A stretch of DNA of 64,000 nt, taken from Echinococcus granulosus. Taxonomy: Eukaryota; Platyhelminthes; Cestoda; Cyclophyllidea; Taeniidae. Shown piece after piece: positions 27,141 through 40,760 of the stretch (positions are counted from its first letter, which is position 1; each line of letters starts with the position of its first letter). Under the pieces are notes generated by a model. The model worked only from the letters and a program-made list of their open reading frames with translations, ran no database searches and was not told the DNA's origin. The stretch spans positions 13,834 to 77,833 of the forward strand of contig NW_020170398.1 of NCBI RefSeq assembly GCF_000524195.1. The letters run 5' to 3'. The position numbers and the translations under genes were made by a program.

Positions 27141-30100
27141 GCCATTTTTCACTCAGTCAACAGCCGATCAACAAACAAATTGGTAAGATTTTTTTTATGC
27201 CAAGAATATCGTAAATCAGTTCAATTATTTCGCGCTATATCAACACCGTGTGATATAACCAATCATATGACAATGGGCTGAGGTGAGAAGATCAAGGTTA
27301 CCTAGAATAAATCAAAGAGAATCTTTTACAATCCAAACAGATATGCTAAAATTTGTTATGGTTTTGTCCTCTATGAAGGAGCTTCTGGCTCGGTTATTGT
27401 TATTATTCAGGACATAGATGCAATACTTGCTTATGCAGCTTTCTTGCAACCTCTCTTGGTAAAATAGATTATAGATCTTGATTTTATCTTTCGCTGTCGT
27501 GACATTAACGAATCAGGCCTTCTGAGTGCTTTGCTTTCGTCACACCGGGTTTTCGAAATTCCATTGTACTGGCAGAAGGCCCTTCTAGGGAACATTTTAT
27601 CACTGCACCCAACGAAAAAGACTCCGTGCTTCCGACACGTTTTCAGCTCATAAAACCATTTGACAGAATGCCATTCGCAATGGGTACAGTGTGCGTACGC
27701 TTCACAGTCAGCTTCACCCTATTTGGTAGCCTTTCTCACACGAACCTGGGGGGAGATCCGGCTTTGTAAATAGAAGAGACAGACCCCATTAACTGCTAGT
27801 TGGCCTTCTGCTGACTTAGTTGCCCTTTAATTGAAATGAACTTTCCCACATTTTACTTGTTATGGCTCATTTATTTGACAATTAGTCGATGGTTTTGATA
27901 CAGGCGATGCATTGCTGTAAAAAGCAATTTTGATGAGCCATGAAATCCATGTTGGTTGCCAGTTTTACAATGCGGTGGGATTTGGTACATCGTCCTTATT
28001 TGTTGAGATAACTTGGTGATAAAGACTTCGGTGTTGGGGGCTTTAGCTCTACTCACTTGCTTTAACATTGTTCGAATTTACAATAGTGGAGCCTCCAGGT
28101 GTCCCCTTGCCAAAGCCGAGAGTCAAATAACATATTAATCTATCATGTTGGTTTATATCTCAAACTTTCCCTTGAAGAAATGACTTTCATCTTCATAAGG
28201 AATTCACCATATGATTATATGCTATGTCAGAAGAGAGTAAGAATGAAAACATGTAATAGGAATGGAGGTGGTTGAAACAAGACTTCGATTATTCCTAGCT
28301 TTAGGTAGCGAGACATTGTGTAGCAGCGAAATGCACAACTTGTTTGTAATTGCATGGAAAGAACTGCAGATATTTGTCATTGGGCCCATGAACTTAATTT
28401 CAACTCGGTTTTCACTGCAGTTAACCTACTTTCCTAAGCTAATATGTGTCGAAGCACCATCACTTCAGCTAGACATTTAGGGAAGCGGCCTTTTATGTGC
28501 ATGATAAAATACAATAGTTGTGTTAGGAGACACATAACATTTTCTAGAAGTCAATTTCGAATAGGTCTTTTACAAGCACTGACACTTTCGCAGAACTTGA
28601 CTATTGGATTAATTAAATGTCGACGCTGTTTCAACACACCTTCCTGGGGGGTAAATCCTCCAAGGTTCAGCCATTCACAGACGACAGCTCTCCTACGAGG
28701 TTTAGCTGTGTCGACCAGCGAAAAAAAAGCAGCAGTGTACGCAATTCGGATCAGGTTTTGTTGCTCTCACTATATATGTAGGTCACCAAGTCACTCTTGA
28801 AGTCGTTATAGGTCGTACTGGAAAGGAATAAAGTTTATTATTGGGGTACAGACTGAATGAGTTGCCATGCGCAGGACTACAATACGATGGCATCTAAGGT
28901 TGACAAGTGGAGCGATTTCGGCTCACTGCTAGTACTAATGGCAACCGAAGGGGTAATCAGGACTACTAGGCTTCAACCGAACCTACTTTTGATGTGTGCC
29001 CTCTACTGGCTTAATTTTGATTTCGTAAAATACTGGTATCCCATGACCTTTGCGATTATATCTCAGACTAAAAAACATTTTGTGAAGAGGCCAGTTAGTT
29101 GACAAAATGTAAATAAGACGAGCAGAGATTTCAGAGAAAAAATTTAAATTAATTAGACGTTGTGTAGCACATCAATTTGCAGGACTGTATTTGTTTGGAA
29201 ATGATGATAGATTGTAGGTTGTGATGTCAATTACTTTGGTGGATCAAGCCCGTTTGTCTCATTTTTTATGCAAAAGTAAATGAAATTTTTCGTTTCACTT
29301 TTGAGAGGCAGACCTAGCTTGATGTTCAGCAATTTTTGTTATTTTGCAAAACCTAATGTTATGCAGCGCAGCATTGTCATTTTTTTCTTAAATGAACTTC
29401 AAAATGAAGAATGCCAGACAAAAACTGTGATAATAAAACACAGATCAAGTTTTGCGCAGCAATCACTTTGTCAATTGCTCCTCATCTTTAATTACTTTAG
29501 CACATATTCGGACTCGTATTAAACCTAGCATGCCCGGAGTAGCATTTCAAAAGTCCAAACCGTGCACAATTTGCGCAAATAACTTTTTGGATTAGATGAA
29601 TCATTTTTAATTGCGAAAGATTTGTAAATTAAGGGAAAACGAATGGACACGGGAATTGCTAGCAGAACTCATTTATATGGGAATAGTTTCCAAAGAAAGA
29701 AAAAAAGACTAATTTTTTGATATCCATCTATTAAGGTGATATATTGTAACATTTTTTGTCGTTAAAGAAGTAGAATTTCGTTAAAAAGAGATTTTCACTA
29801 TAGATTACCGACTTTTAGAACCTTATGTGGGCTTCCAAGCACTATCGCCCTTCCAGACTGTTAGAGAGGAGGACTTATGTTCTCGAAATGCAGTGAAATG
29901 GTTGAGTTTAGGGCCATGAAACAATTTCTTAGGGTCGTAGCCAAACAGGTAGAAAGCTGGGCTCTCTTCGATAGCGGTTTTGCTGAACTTGAAGTTTGGG
30001 TTTGTTGAACGCTGATGATGTTTAAACACTCCTTCGGGAGTGAGTCCTTTAGGGTTCAGTTGCACATAAGGGATAATTCCTCTTTGACGTTTAGGTGCGG

Positions 30101-30700
30101 CAGCCTGTCGAAGAAAGCAGGATCGTTCTTGATTTGGACTAGGCTTGAGCGCTTCTACCACAAGTTAAGGTCACCGAGTCGGCCTTGCAGTCGTAGTGAG
30201 CCATATTAATACGGAGAAAGGTCAACCACTAACTAAGAGGTGGGCTGGAGTGACATGGGCAGGACCATGTAGCAATGGGACCGAGCAATGATGGAAGAGG
30301 CAAAACTTCAAGTGCATGGGTTCATGAAGAACTGTTGGCTTTCATGGTTCTTCTTATCATGTTGCCTTGTTTTTCGAACTCCTCTGCTGAGATTATGTTG
30401 TTTTTACTAATCTCAAAAGAGAAAACGCTAGAAGACTGCGTTTTGACGATCGCATGCTCAAAACCACTAGATACAATAATTGTAAAGGCTTGATCAGCCT
30501 TTATATATAGCATTGTTTCAATTAAGTTCATCTTAATTTAATGGAAAAGACAATACCGGTCACCCATTTGAAGTTAGTAGAATGAAACTGGAGCATTTGT
30601 CTCAAAGGGATTTTTGTAAATTTTCGCTCGGAGTGGACCATACTGCTAAAAAAGCAGTATTTTACATCAAATTATGAGAAAGAGATCATGTACATAGAGC
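27140..30700 (+). repeat. Segmental duplication block B, copy 2, with an internal tandem copy
   Basis: Second copy of 13560-18400. Inside it, 28260-28900 and 29150-30290 both align with 16740-17960, so that part was duplicated again. Shared marks are acttcagctagacattta, the cctccaaggtt region, and gggcaggac near each end. Confidence 0.7.
29823..30161 (-). other. Unrecognised 112-codon open frame inside block B copy 2
   Basis: The translation looks protein-like, with KRQRGIIPYVQLNPKGLTPE followed downstream by ESPAFYLFGYDPKKLFHGPK. It ends in KPT and a stop. The equivalent stretches of 17500-17850 and 28440-28770 have stops in this frame. Either this copy keeps an old exon or it is open by chance. 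I recognise no family and see no convincing splice sites. Confidence 0.25.
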
Positions 30701-31499
30701 TTGATATGAATAAAGACTAAGACGTTTTGGATAAGCTGATTAATGTCATTAAATTTATTTCTTTACAAAGGAAACTGTTGCATGATCTCAGAAGATTACT
30801 GTGGTATGATAGGTACAGCCATTTCAACTCAATACCAGTGCTAGTGACAACTACCAAGCTTTAACCAAACCCACTTATAATGTGTGCTTTCCAATGGTTT
30901 GATTTTGATTTTTCAAAGTTTAATAACTTCACATCTCTCAGAATTTGAATTCGAACACTTTTCTCAACCAAATATTTGTAAATTTCGATAAATAGTAGTG
31001 CATACTACTCACATTAAAGCAGTATATCCCCATCGAGCCGGCTTAAATAGGTCACATATATGGAAAATAATATGTTTACGAATCATGAGTTGTTTGTTCA
31101 AATATTCAAATGAGAAGCTGCTTTTCGAAGAATTGCTTACTCAGAGCTAAATCCATTCCAATTCTAAATTGCCTCCCACTGCTCTTTCACATTTCAGCAT
31201 ATAAGGAATCATGCCTCTTGAGACTTGGAGATGCTTACCTTAATTCACCACAAGAAAAAAGCAACTCCACGCCAAAGAGAACTATGATGACAAATTCACC
31301 TCAGATTATGTGCACGCAGATATACACATATTCTAACCATAGTGAAGGCACGTATAGGCTGATCGTTTCGAGTGGACAATTCTCTTTCTCCGCAGTAACC
31401 ACCGTCATGTTCGATCGGCTTGAAAAGGCAACTGTTAGAAAGTGGGCCTTACTAACTTTTTGTTTCCTGTTGCAAGAAAACGAACAGTGATTGAGAAAT

Positions 31500-31900
31500 C
31501 ACTGGTAAATGGCGATTTTAACTGCATAAGGTGATCCGCCTACGCACATTTTTGATCCAGCAACATTTTTACCCATGTTTTTTGAGGTACTCATGCAACA
31601 AATGAAAACCTTGCTTGTCAACTTGGCTGTGACTGATTCATGTTAATTTAGTCATTTTCCTCCTGTACCCTGTTTGTGCACTTCCGTGTTTTGCTATTCG
31701 GCAACTGGTTGTGTCTGTTTGCATTTCGCTTTTTTCCCGTCTGAGTGGGACTTTGCGATTTAGCCTGGACTAAATACACCTTTAGAAATGGTTTCCTTCT
31801 ATATCACGCGTTTGCATCATCCGCATCACTTGTTTAAATACTTCTCTGCTTAAGTAAGTATTCACTTTGGTTTTGTTTTATCCTAACTACGTGGTAGTTA
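31500..31900 (+). repeat. Partial third copy of block A
   Basis: Aligns with 20650-21030 (cctacgcacattt / cctacgcatgttc, tttagtcattttcc / cttagtcggtttcc, tccgcatcacttg / tccgcatcattca). Confidence 0.65.
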
Positions 31901-32159
31901 AAGAAAATTTTCAAAAAAATCCTATTATCTTACAGCAGGGTGCATAACCTTTCCCCTGCGCAATTATTCATATCTCTAAGATGATAATTTCAAAAGCTAG
32001 AATAAAACTAAAGTCTTTTTTAAAATTAACATGATTCCCTAGTAACATATGAGGGTAAAGTAATGATTTGTGTGGGCCGTTGACCTAAAATAGCGAATTC
32101 TTACAACAAACTACTACACTTCTAATATTTGGTTGTTTTAACTTTTTGCAGGTTGTTCT

Positions 32160-32430
32160 ACGAAATGAATGCTTCGGCAATTACCTTGTAATAATAGGTA
32201 ATGAGTCAGTTTGCTATGTATTTCTACTCTATCTCACAGCAGTAGTTCTTTCAGAGTGCCCTACAGTGGTAAGCACTCCTTTGAAAAGGCAATAATACCT
32301 CTTCACTAAAGTTAGGTATTGTGAAATTGCACAGGGTTGGATTTCGAACTAAGCTAGATTTTAAACTAGAATTCCAACTTCTGCTTGGAGTCTTGCAAAA
32401 TCAAAGCAAATGCTCGAAGAAATGAATAGG
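32160..32430 (+). repeat. Partial copy of repeat D (5' part)
   Basis: Matches 11590-11730 and 34210-34330 through gcagtagttctttcagagtg, then ggtaagcact and the ggattt region. Confidence 0.6.
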
Positions 32431-32479
32431 TAATGCGCCACAAGTGTAAATGTAGTGGGTCTGCTACGTGCTAAACTTT

Positions 32480-34080
32480 GTAATTTTGTCGAATTGGCCA
32501 GCGTAGTTTAAATTTATGTATTATGCCCATTTATAATGTCTTCCTTCTTCTTCTGAAAAATCCTGGCGCACTACATTAGTGGCAGTGGAAAGCGAAACCT
32601 ATCCGTTGGTAAACCATAGCAAGCAGAAGTGCACGTGCTGCGGATGAGAGAAGTAGTGACGAAACCTACTAGAAGGGCTCATTTTGGTAACTGCCTTCGA
32701 CAACTACCTTTGTCCCGTTGTCTCTAGGAAATAGATTAATATCTAAAGCGACACTAACCATGAACCATCAGCAGAAGCTGCTTAGGGAGTTGCCCACCGT
32801 ATCTGTATGAATTTAGTTAAATATTCGTAAACACGATGCCTCCTCCACCCTTTCACTACCTGGCTAAAATCCAAAAAAATATAACTGAGCAGCTCCTAAT
32901 AAATAACGTGGCAAGGAGGAATGGAATTCAGTGTTCCTACGACTAAGGACATCATCACAATTTCACTTCCCCAATTGAGTTTTTGTGCAAGAAGCAATTA
33001 GATATCGAGTAAAGCTACGAAGAGAGGCACTTAATGTCTCCTCAGTTACATGGACATTCAATGACTGGCATGATTGACTTTTAACGTTTTCTTAGAGCAC
33101 CAATTACTTTGTGGCGGCTGACTCAGAATGTTAATTGAGGTGAGCTACGGAGGCCACACTTAGGAGAGGAAAGCTGTTTCATTAACCCTTGGATTTGGAT
33201 TTGTAATTACAATCCATACTTTGTAATTGTTTGAAAACAGAGAACAAGCCAGCTGCGAACAATGCAGAGCCAATTTACTAAAAAGTCACCTCAATTTCAA
33301 AAGCTTGTGATGCAGAATGAAAGGGAAATGCTGCCTCACTTCATCAAATGCGAGGGAGAGCAATGATGAGATGGAAACCAAGGTAGTTTATATAGTGGTT
33401 AATTTTGCATTAAGAGAAATACGGAGAAATTAGGTAGATTTAGGCTTTAAGAAATAAAAATGAAATTAGTGTTAAAGTCTCCTTGTTCGCTAAAGTTTAT
33501 CTCCTTATAAAATCCACACAAATGTAGACATTTTTTATAGATAAAAAAGGATTTTGGGAGCAACTTTTAATTAATTGCTAGAAGACTGTATAAAAAGTAA
33601 TCGTAACAATCTGTTTTTTCTGCTTTCAATGAGATATTGGGATTATTTGTCCCAAAACAGGAGGAAGCGGTCTAGTTAAGGATTATCAGTATATGATTGA
33701 TAAGACGAGACGCCGCCTCCCTTCTCCCTTCTCTTTATGTCCACCTAAAGTAGTGCTCCTCCTACGTATAAGTTATAGGGTAAGAGGGATAAGTTCTTAC
33801 ATTGCCAAGCATAAATTTAACTTCTTTTAGAGTCTATAACTGTCATTAATTGTCTTTGAAGTAGAAGTATTTCTTTTGCACAGAAATAGTGGTGAAACCG
33901 GCTACCGCACGCTAAAAACCATCCCAAAGGGAAACAGGATTGCAAAACGGAAAAGCGCCACTTATTCACAACAATGTAAATTTATTTCAATTGGACTCTA
34001 ACGGATACATCTTGACAAAATGCAAAAAACTTCTCTATGCAGTGATTTATAGTTCAAAGGAGATTAATGCAAAAGACTGC
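32480..34080. other. No gene or repeat recognised
   Basis: No long open frame; I saw no convincing match to other blocks. Confidence 0.35.
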
Positions 34081-35340
34081 AATTAGGCCAAAATGAAATA
34101 GGGAAACATGTTTGACTTAGTGGTGACGTAAAAACCTGAAACTTTAAAATGTGCTACCTTTCCCATATATTCTAATATTTTGCAATGAGTTTGTGTGCCA
34201 TGTATTTCCCATCGACTTTGCAGAAACAGCCCTTTCAGGGTTCTTCACAATGGTAAGCATTTTTTTGTAATGTTTACAGAGCATTATGAGATTGTGTTGA
34301 GTCGGATCCCACAGATAGGTAGATTGTGGATTCGATAATTAACTTCTTATTGTAGTTTAAGGTCCACTTCTGTTCTTGGTACATTTCTGTGGTTTCATGA
34401 AAACTGCTTAGAAGAATGGCTAGAGGAATATGACACAACCTGTATGGATGTAATGAATAGGTTATTCGCTTAATCTTTGGTTTTAACGGAGCCACATCGT
34501 TGCGTGTTCAACTTTTCCAAAAACTTCTTAACCTTTTTTTGGCAATTAAATTCTTTGAAAATTTTTTAAGTACTGTTTTAAGTGATGCGCTTAACTACTA
34601 ATGAATTATTTTGAAAAATCAAATATTTCAAAGGCAAATTTTAGACTATTTTATATTTTTGTAAAACTGCCTTTATATTTGCATGCACTGAACTAAGACA
34701 TTCTTGAAAACGAAGAAAGACATATGGATGAGCAGAATGTATTGTCGAGGTACAGTGGGGTTTGAGGCTTCTAGCGTGGCATAGATACCGACCCATTCAA
34801 CAAAGTTACAACGGTGGAGCACCCAAGTGCTTCTTCAACAAATAAACAAAGTATAACGCAGCTCCTATCCTCATTCCGGCATCTTCTCCCATGCGTCGGC
34901 CATCACAACGTGACCAGTACTGCAAGAATTACACCCACGAGCCAACCGTATCAGTAAGTGAATTTCCATACGAATGATTAGATATCTGACCGTACAGTCA
35001 CTGATTCCTCTTGACGATTCCAGTGGATATAGTGTTTCGTTCTGTATGGAAACGGGACACTTCAGGCGAATGTGCCGGCCCTCACGCGCATCCATTGCTA
35101 GTCGTAAAAACATCAGACTAGAAGTGGAGTCATGCAAAAAGGACGGGATTGAACGTCGTTTTGTCGAAGTAGGATTTCGCTTCTTTTCCTCCCTTCTACG
35201 TTGTTCTCACTTTAGAGCTGCTCAGCAGTAGCTACATGAGTACTATCCAGATAGTAGAGAAGTAAAGGAGGTATCGCATGTTCACATATTTAACAGCTTT
35301 GTGACACTATTCAGCTATTTTATTACTAGTGCTACTTTAG
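34080..35340 (+). repeat. Dispersed repeat D, copy 2
   Basis: Second copy of 11460-12700, with gagccaaccgt, the ctcttgacg region and ttctcacttta. The frame at 34974-35231 (85 codons) overlaps the position of 12513-12713, but the proteins do not match, so neither is treated as a gene. Confidence 0.75.
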
Positions 35341-36249
35341 CTGTTAATCGCTTTTCCTGCAGAACAAGGGGGAAGAACGACCGTGCCTAAATTCACGAAA
35401 AAACACTTTACAGAAAAATATCTATATTTAGCTTTTGGAAAACTATTGTGGTTTACCAACTAGCTACTGGTTTACATGAACATTCCCATATTTTAGACGT
35501 GGCAAGAAAGGGTGCAAACTGGCAAATGAATTGTTACGAACAAATTTTTGGTTGCCACGTTTTGTCTCACAACATGCTTTGGGATGATAAAATCTAAGTA
35601 CTTTTCCCAAACATTCACTCTCTAAGTTCTTCGGAAAACTTAGTGCAAGTCTAGGCGATCACAACCTTTTTTTAAGCAACCCCTTATAGTTAAAGACCAA
35701 GCAAGAAATGATTTCGAATGAAAGAATGGACTAACTTGAGGCAAGAAATAATGAAGAAGAGAAACACTTGCGCAGAGAACGTAGGCCAAAAAAAGTAGAA
35801 AGAGTTGCGTTGATTAAAATGTCTCAGGACTAACTTCTGTTTCCCATAAAACCGTGCCTTTTGACAAAGGAGAGTAGGAAGTAATGGTCAACGCAAGATC
35901 CAAAAATTTACAATTCACTGTTATAGTAAAAACAAGCAGCATTTTAGCAATGAGTAAATTACTAGTTCTTGTAAAATATCCCTAAATAAGTTTGCCAAAT
36001 CTATGAAAGTGAGTAATGTAGTAGAATGCCTTCTCATAAGCACACCAAGACTAGTAAAATGACAACCACGGCGGTTTTCAAGCTATTAAGTGCAAGCTGA
36101 AAGTGGCTCGCTCTAACACGATTGTAAAGACGGAAGTTTCTGCTTATCTAATACGAAACACAGCAAGAGATTGCCTTAGTATTTTTTATTTGTTACCGTA
36201 GATAGACAAAATGTGTGCATGAAATTTCATTCTTACTGATTTTGAAGAA

Positions 36250-38900
36250 AACAGAAGATTCGGTAAGAAGAACTTAGGTAAGAAGATAGAAAAGGGTCCA
36301 TTTACACAAAGGACTACAGAAAGGGTTAGTCCTTATTTGTAAAGATCTGCGTATAGAACGAACCTCTCCAATATAATGCATCAAAAATATGGCTGCCTGT
36401 GTAAATGAAAAAGTGCAAATTTGACAAAGTTCATGCAATTGGATCAAGTAAATTTAGCTCCATTCAGCTCCTGACAAGCAAAAAAAGCTTTTGTTTCGAC
36501 CTACTGCTCCAGCACTAAAGCATTTTCAACGAACACCCCTCCCAGAGCAAACAACCATGTAGCTATATTTTGCCCCAAAAGCTGGTTTCATCTTCGTTTC
36601 TGACCCACCCACAGCAGCCTCTCCCGCTCCAATCTCCATTAATGCTATGCTCAACAAATTTACTTCCGGACAAATTCGACCCTTCCTGACATTAATAATC
36701 TATCCTACACCCGTGTGTTACATTGATAGGTGAAGGAAAGTTTTTCTTTATTGAAGAAGACCAGCTAAACGTGGCAACGCCAACCATTGTTAAAAGGTAA
36801 TTCACTTGGAACTGTGGTGCAAGTTGTAGAGAAGACGAAAAAGGGAAATCAAGAGAAATGTGGTATAACTTGCCTAATCCAATTAAATAGGACAAAAATT
36901 TGTGACTGCATCGTAGAATTAAATGTTAGCTACAAAAAGAATAAAAGCACAGTGCTTAAATAAAATTGTGTTTTAAAGCATAACCTTGAGTGCCTTTAAT
37001 CTTCATTTCCATTCAACCCAAGATCATTACACTCCACAGAAAGGGGATGCTTTGCTCATGACCTTCCATTGAGGCAAATGCGACCATTTAGAGGTCACCT
37101 TCTGACGTCTTTGAAGACCATAAATTGCTCGCTGCTGAAAGCCGTGAAAAGTTTCAATTTTATGGCTGCTAACGTCAACGCCTGCAGTGATTACATTAGC
37201 ATTCGTTCAGTTCTGACCTCTCAATAAACTGGTTGCGATGGGAAGATTATGTTGGTGGTTTTCACATCATTAACTTCGTTAAACACGCTGTGGAGGTGTT
37301 AATCCAAGAGGTAAGTGCATTTGCAGATGGAAAAATTTGAAATTCATGAAAAAACCTGTTCAGAAAAAAAGAAGAGATAAATAGAATATGAAGGATTGTA
37401 GGAGAAAACCTTACGGAGGTGGGTGAATACGGTATTTAAACGACTGATGTGCATGGCATATAAAGGTGTGAATTCAAAATGCAAAAGACATAGGTAGAGT
37501 AGGCGCTCGAAATATTGAAGACGGAGGTCCTAGGGACATTTTGATCAAGATTTGGTCGCAAAGCTTCACCCAGAGGAAGTGATGAATTTATTCATTTATG
37601 TGAACAGACACAGGCAGTTGCTAATCAGTAGAATAAGGTGGCAGATAAAGGGGTACAGGAGAAAAATGATTGGGTATATCGGAAACAGTGTAGATCAGTT
37701 AAAAGGCAAGCTGTTTTTTGTTTTCTGAATAACACAAAAAGAAGACTAGGTAAAGGTAGTGCAGGACTGAAATACGCGTAGACGGATTACCTCGTGCAGT
37801 TAAATTCAACATTTGGGACCTTAGCATTCAAATTTAGTCAATGCTTTTAATAGGGTATCAAAATCGGAAGAATAACCGAGAATCAATCAAACGGAAGAGC
37901 TGCTGGAGACAACACAGCACAAAGGTTACTTAAGTTAACGTGTTCTTGATTGAAGTCTGAGAGAGAAAAATGACTACCACAGTCCAGTTGTTTATTCCTT
38001 CCAACATGATGTGACTTGTCAATAAATTTGCCCACCAATCGGCCACTACCCACAAAAGGAAAAGTGTGACATTCCTTGGACTAAGAAAGTTCTACATCCA
38101 CCTTATTGCTTTAAGCATAACTTTGCTACTCGCGACCAATTTGGACGATGAGTACATAAAATACAGGGAAAGTCGTTTAAGTGACGCTGGTGGTGAGCTT
38201 GTCAAAGGACCAGAATACTACAAATAATATGGAAGGTGTTCAAAAAAGGGAAGGCAGTAATCGGTTGCTCGTGAATATCATTTACCAACTTCATGGCATA
38301 ATTTAGTCTTGTGGTTTTAGAATAGCAACTGTCATCCTGAACCAAGTACAGCTACGGGAAAGCCTTCCCTTCATGTGGTGGAAATTATGCAGGCGGAAGT
38401 TGTGCCGGAGGTATATTATCAACTTAGCCGACACACCTGCTCTGTACGGGAATCATTTTTTCCTGTAGTCGCCAAATGTTGATTGAAAAATAGCGACTTA
38501 ACAGACGCAGTGGCCCCAACGTGAACAGACTCGAACAAACTGCCCACAAGGAACGGAGGCTCGATCTTGAAGCAGTTGCATAAGATTGAAGCCAGCGCAG
38601 AATATGTCCATGCTGTGATTAATGATAATTCTAATTTAGAAGGGTATGTGACAGGTAGGCTTCTGATGTGCTGACGAGAGAAGTAGAAGCGCTTAGACTA
38701 ATGGTTTTGACATAAATGGCGTTATACTAGGGGGAAATACTAGTGTTCTGAAGCAGATGTCAACTGAATTTGAATATTTAATACTGGAAACAGGCAAAGA
38801 GCTGCCTTGCTTACAAATGGAGAATTGGGACAAGTCGATTAGATTGCGACCCTAGATTATTTATCACGACCACACTGACCAGAAAGTTCCCGCTCAGTAA
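36250..38900. other. About 2.6 kb insert in UTP14 copy 2
   Basis: No relationship to other parts of the window was seen, no gene was recognised, and open frames are short. It may be an insertion in the copy or a deletion in the functional intron. No terminal repeats could be picked out by eye. Confidence 0.4.
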
Positions 38901-39659
38901 CCTGCTCATAACATCCAGGAAGCTCAAAAGTTTTAAATGGAAACGGTGAAGGTGTGAAAAGTGGTGCTTGACAGTCTCAGTGTGTCACATAAATACCTCT
39001 CACCTGATGAGATAATTTTCATCGTCGATTAAAGCGATAATATTCATGAATTGTATCCTGTTAGCACACGCATTTATTTTTAAACGATTAACTAAAAGCA
39101 ACCCTGTATGTTCAGAATGTGTGTCTACCAATACGATAAAGGATACAAGGGAAGCATAATGGACTTCTAGATGTAGGGAGCTCCACAATTCCAACTACAT
39201 CTATGAATCTGAGAAACGTAGACCTAAGGCTGTGGCTGACTAGGAAAAGCAGAAAGACAGTTGGGAACGCCAAAAATAGTGATTAAATTTGCCCGCCAGC
39301 ACCCTACTTAACGTCAGCCTTCAGTTTAGGCAAGCCTAACCTGGGTGAATGCTCAAGCAACTGTTCACAGTAAAGCGTGTAGCAAGTACTCAAACTCTCG
39401 TTTTCTTAGCCTGGCAAAGAGACTATATCGTGAAGCATGAAGTACAAAAGATTGAGCAGAATAATATGTAAGCTTGTTTGTGACAAAGAGTAGACATTTG
39501 CATTAGACCACATTAACAATGTAGAATGCTAAGGAAGTAGCAAAAATGAGTTACAATGTAAACTGTATGGCCAAAAAACAAGAAATTATCAGCAAGCAAA
39601 ATCGTCACCAGACTCGATTCTAGACTAAAGTAATGATAAAGAGCCTGTTTGCGCTTATC

Positions 39660-39995
39660 AGATGTTTTCCGAGCTCTTCATTCACCCTTGACCTTATGAT
39701 CACCTGGGCGCATGTCCTGGAGTTCCCCCTCCACTACTTCGGTGCCAAGGCTAGTCAATTGGTTCCACCCATGCAGGAAGGTGTCTACATCCTTCAGTGC
39801 CTCCTCCTCGTTCACTGCACGCTTCTCCGCCTCGAACTCTGCCTCAGCCGACTCCACTCCGCCCACCTCGCCCACTGCCTCTTGGAGAGCAGCAAAGAAG
39901 TTCTCGTCAGTAGGGTCCAGGAACTCATCCGTCTTTGCATCGGAGTTAATGTTGGTAGAGACGGTGGCGGACTTTTGGAGCATTTCGTCAGAAGC
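39660..39995 (-). pseudogene. UTP14 penultimate-exon copy 2 (truncated, near-identical core)
   Basis: Bases 39773-39995 match 55076-55298 with one mismatch (39810 g against 55113 a), which is a synonymous AAC/AAT difference on the minus strand. The copy breaks off at about 39996, before the start of the functional exon, so it lacks the acceptor and the first ~35 codons. Towards its 3' end LPGWNRW has become LHGWNQL, and a deletion of about 45 bases removes the KAPKRKRR patch. The matching intron continues to about 35400, but no last exon was found. Confidence 0.88.
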
Positions 39996-40509
39996 AAGCA
40001 CAGATGCTCCACCGACATCTGCATAATTGCTGCAGCGTGTTAATTCTTACTCAATTTGTAATTTCGTCTGCAAGGACTCTTTACTTTCCAGGGACTTATT
40101 CACCCTCTTGATACTATGAAGTTCCACTTATACTATTTCTGTTAACGACCTATTAGTCCCTCTGCAGTTTTACATCAAAGTTCACACTTGACTCGAGCAT
40201 TTTCCACTATCTTTAGAGAAAAATTCGGGCGCCAAGATCGTGGTAGCAGTAAATGAAGGCCATTCCCGATTTCGTTATTTGATAACCAAACTTAACCCTT
40301 AAAGCAAGAAAGCGCATAAAGACATTTCAGTGGTAACGAGTTCACTTATTTATAAATAAAAGGCTTGACCTCCTTGTGTGCAAGAATTTCAAACTGATTC
40401 TGTCAAATTACCTGATTTAGCAACTAATTTATTTGTATAGCAACTTTGAGTAAAAATACAAACAGGTGCGTAATGAGAAGATCTAGTAACTATTGCACAT
40501 TTTTCTAAT

Positions 40510-40760
40510 TTCTGTAAAACGTTTGATGTGTCCCACTTTAAAAAAATTGGTAACAGAATTTTGGTCATCTAAAGGAACACATACTGGGCAATGCACTGTC
40601 CTCCTAAGTTTATTTATGTTTAACTTTTGCAAAGTTTATGCTTTGTAGTAGGGCTTTGGCTCACTGAAATACTGCATTCGATAGATGGTTTAATCTTGAC
40701 AATCCTTAATTTTTTAATAATGCATAGGCCCTTTTTTATAGTTTTTCTTTAAGACTTTAC
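40510..40760 (+). repeat. Stretch related to 46080-46300
   Basis: Both show tttatttatgtttaactttt / ctatttacatttaactttgg, then gcaaagttt, then gaaatactgcattcgatag / gaagtactgcatttattag. In both cases the start of D-like sequence follows (41400, 46315). Confidence 0.6.

Larger units (their letters stand above)
35400..39995 (-). repeat. Partial copy 2 of the UTP14 intron 4 region
   Basis: Same orientation as 53020-55298. Anchors are the attcccatattttaga region (35486/53090), tttcgaatgaaagaa (35712/53413), ttttcaagctatta (36075/53793), ggaaacggtgaagg (38939/54198), ggacttctagatgtaggga (39161/54425) and the exon core (39773/55076). Between about 36250 and 38900 copy 2 has some 2.6 kb with no counterpart in the functional intron. 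Confidence 0.82.

Noticed and set aside
34974..35231. 85-codon frame in repeat D copy 2
   Set aside because: The other two D copies encode unrelated peptides with stops at this position.
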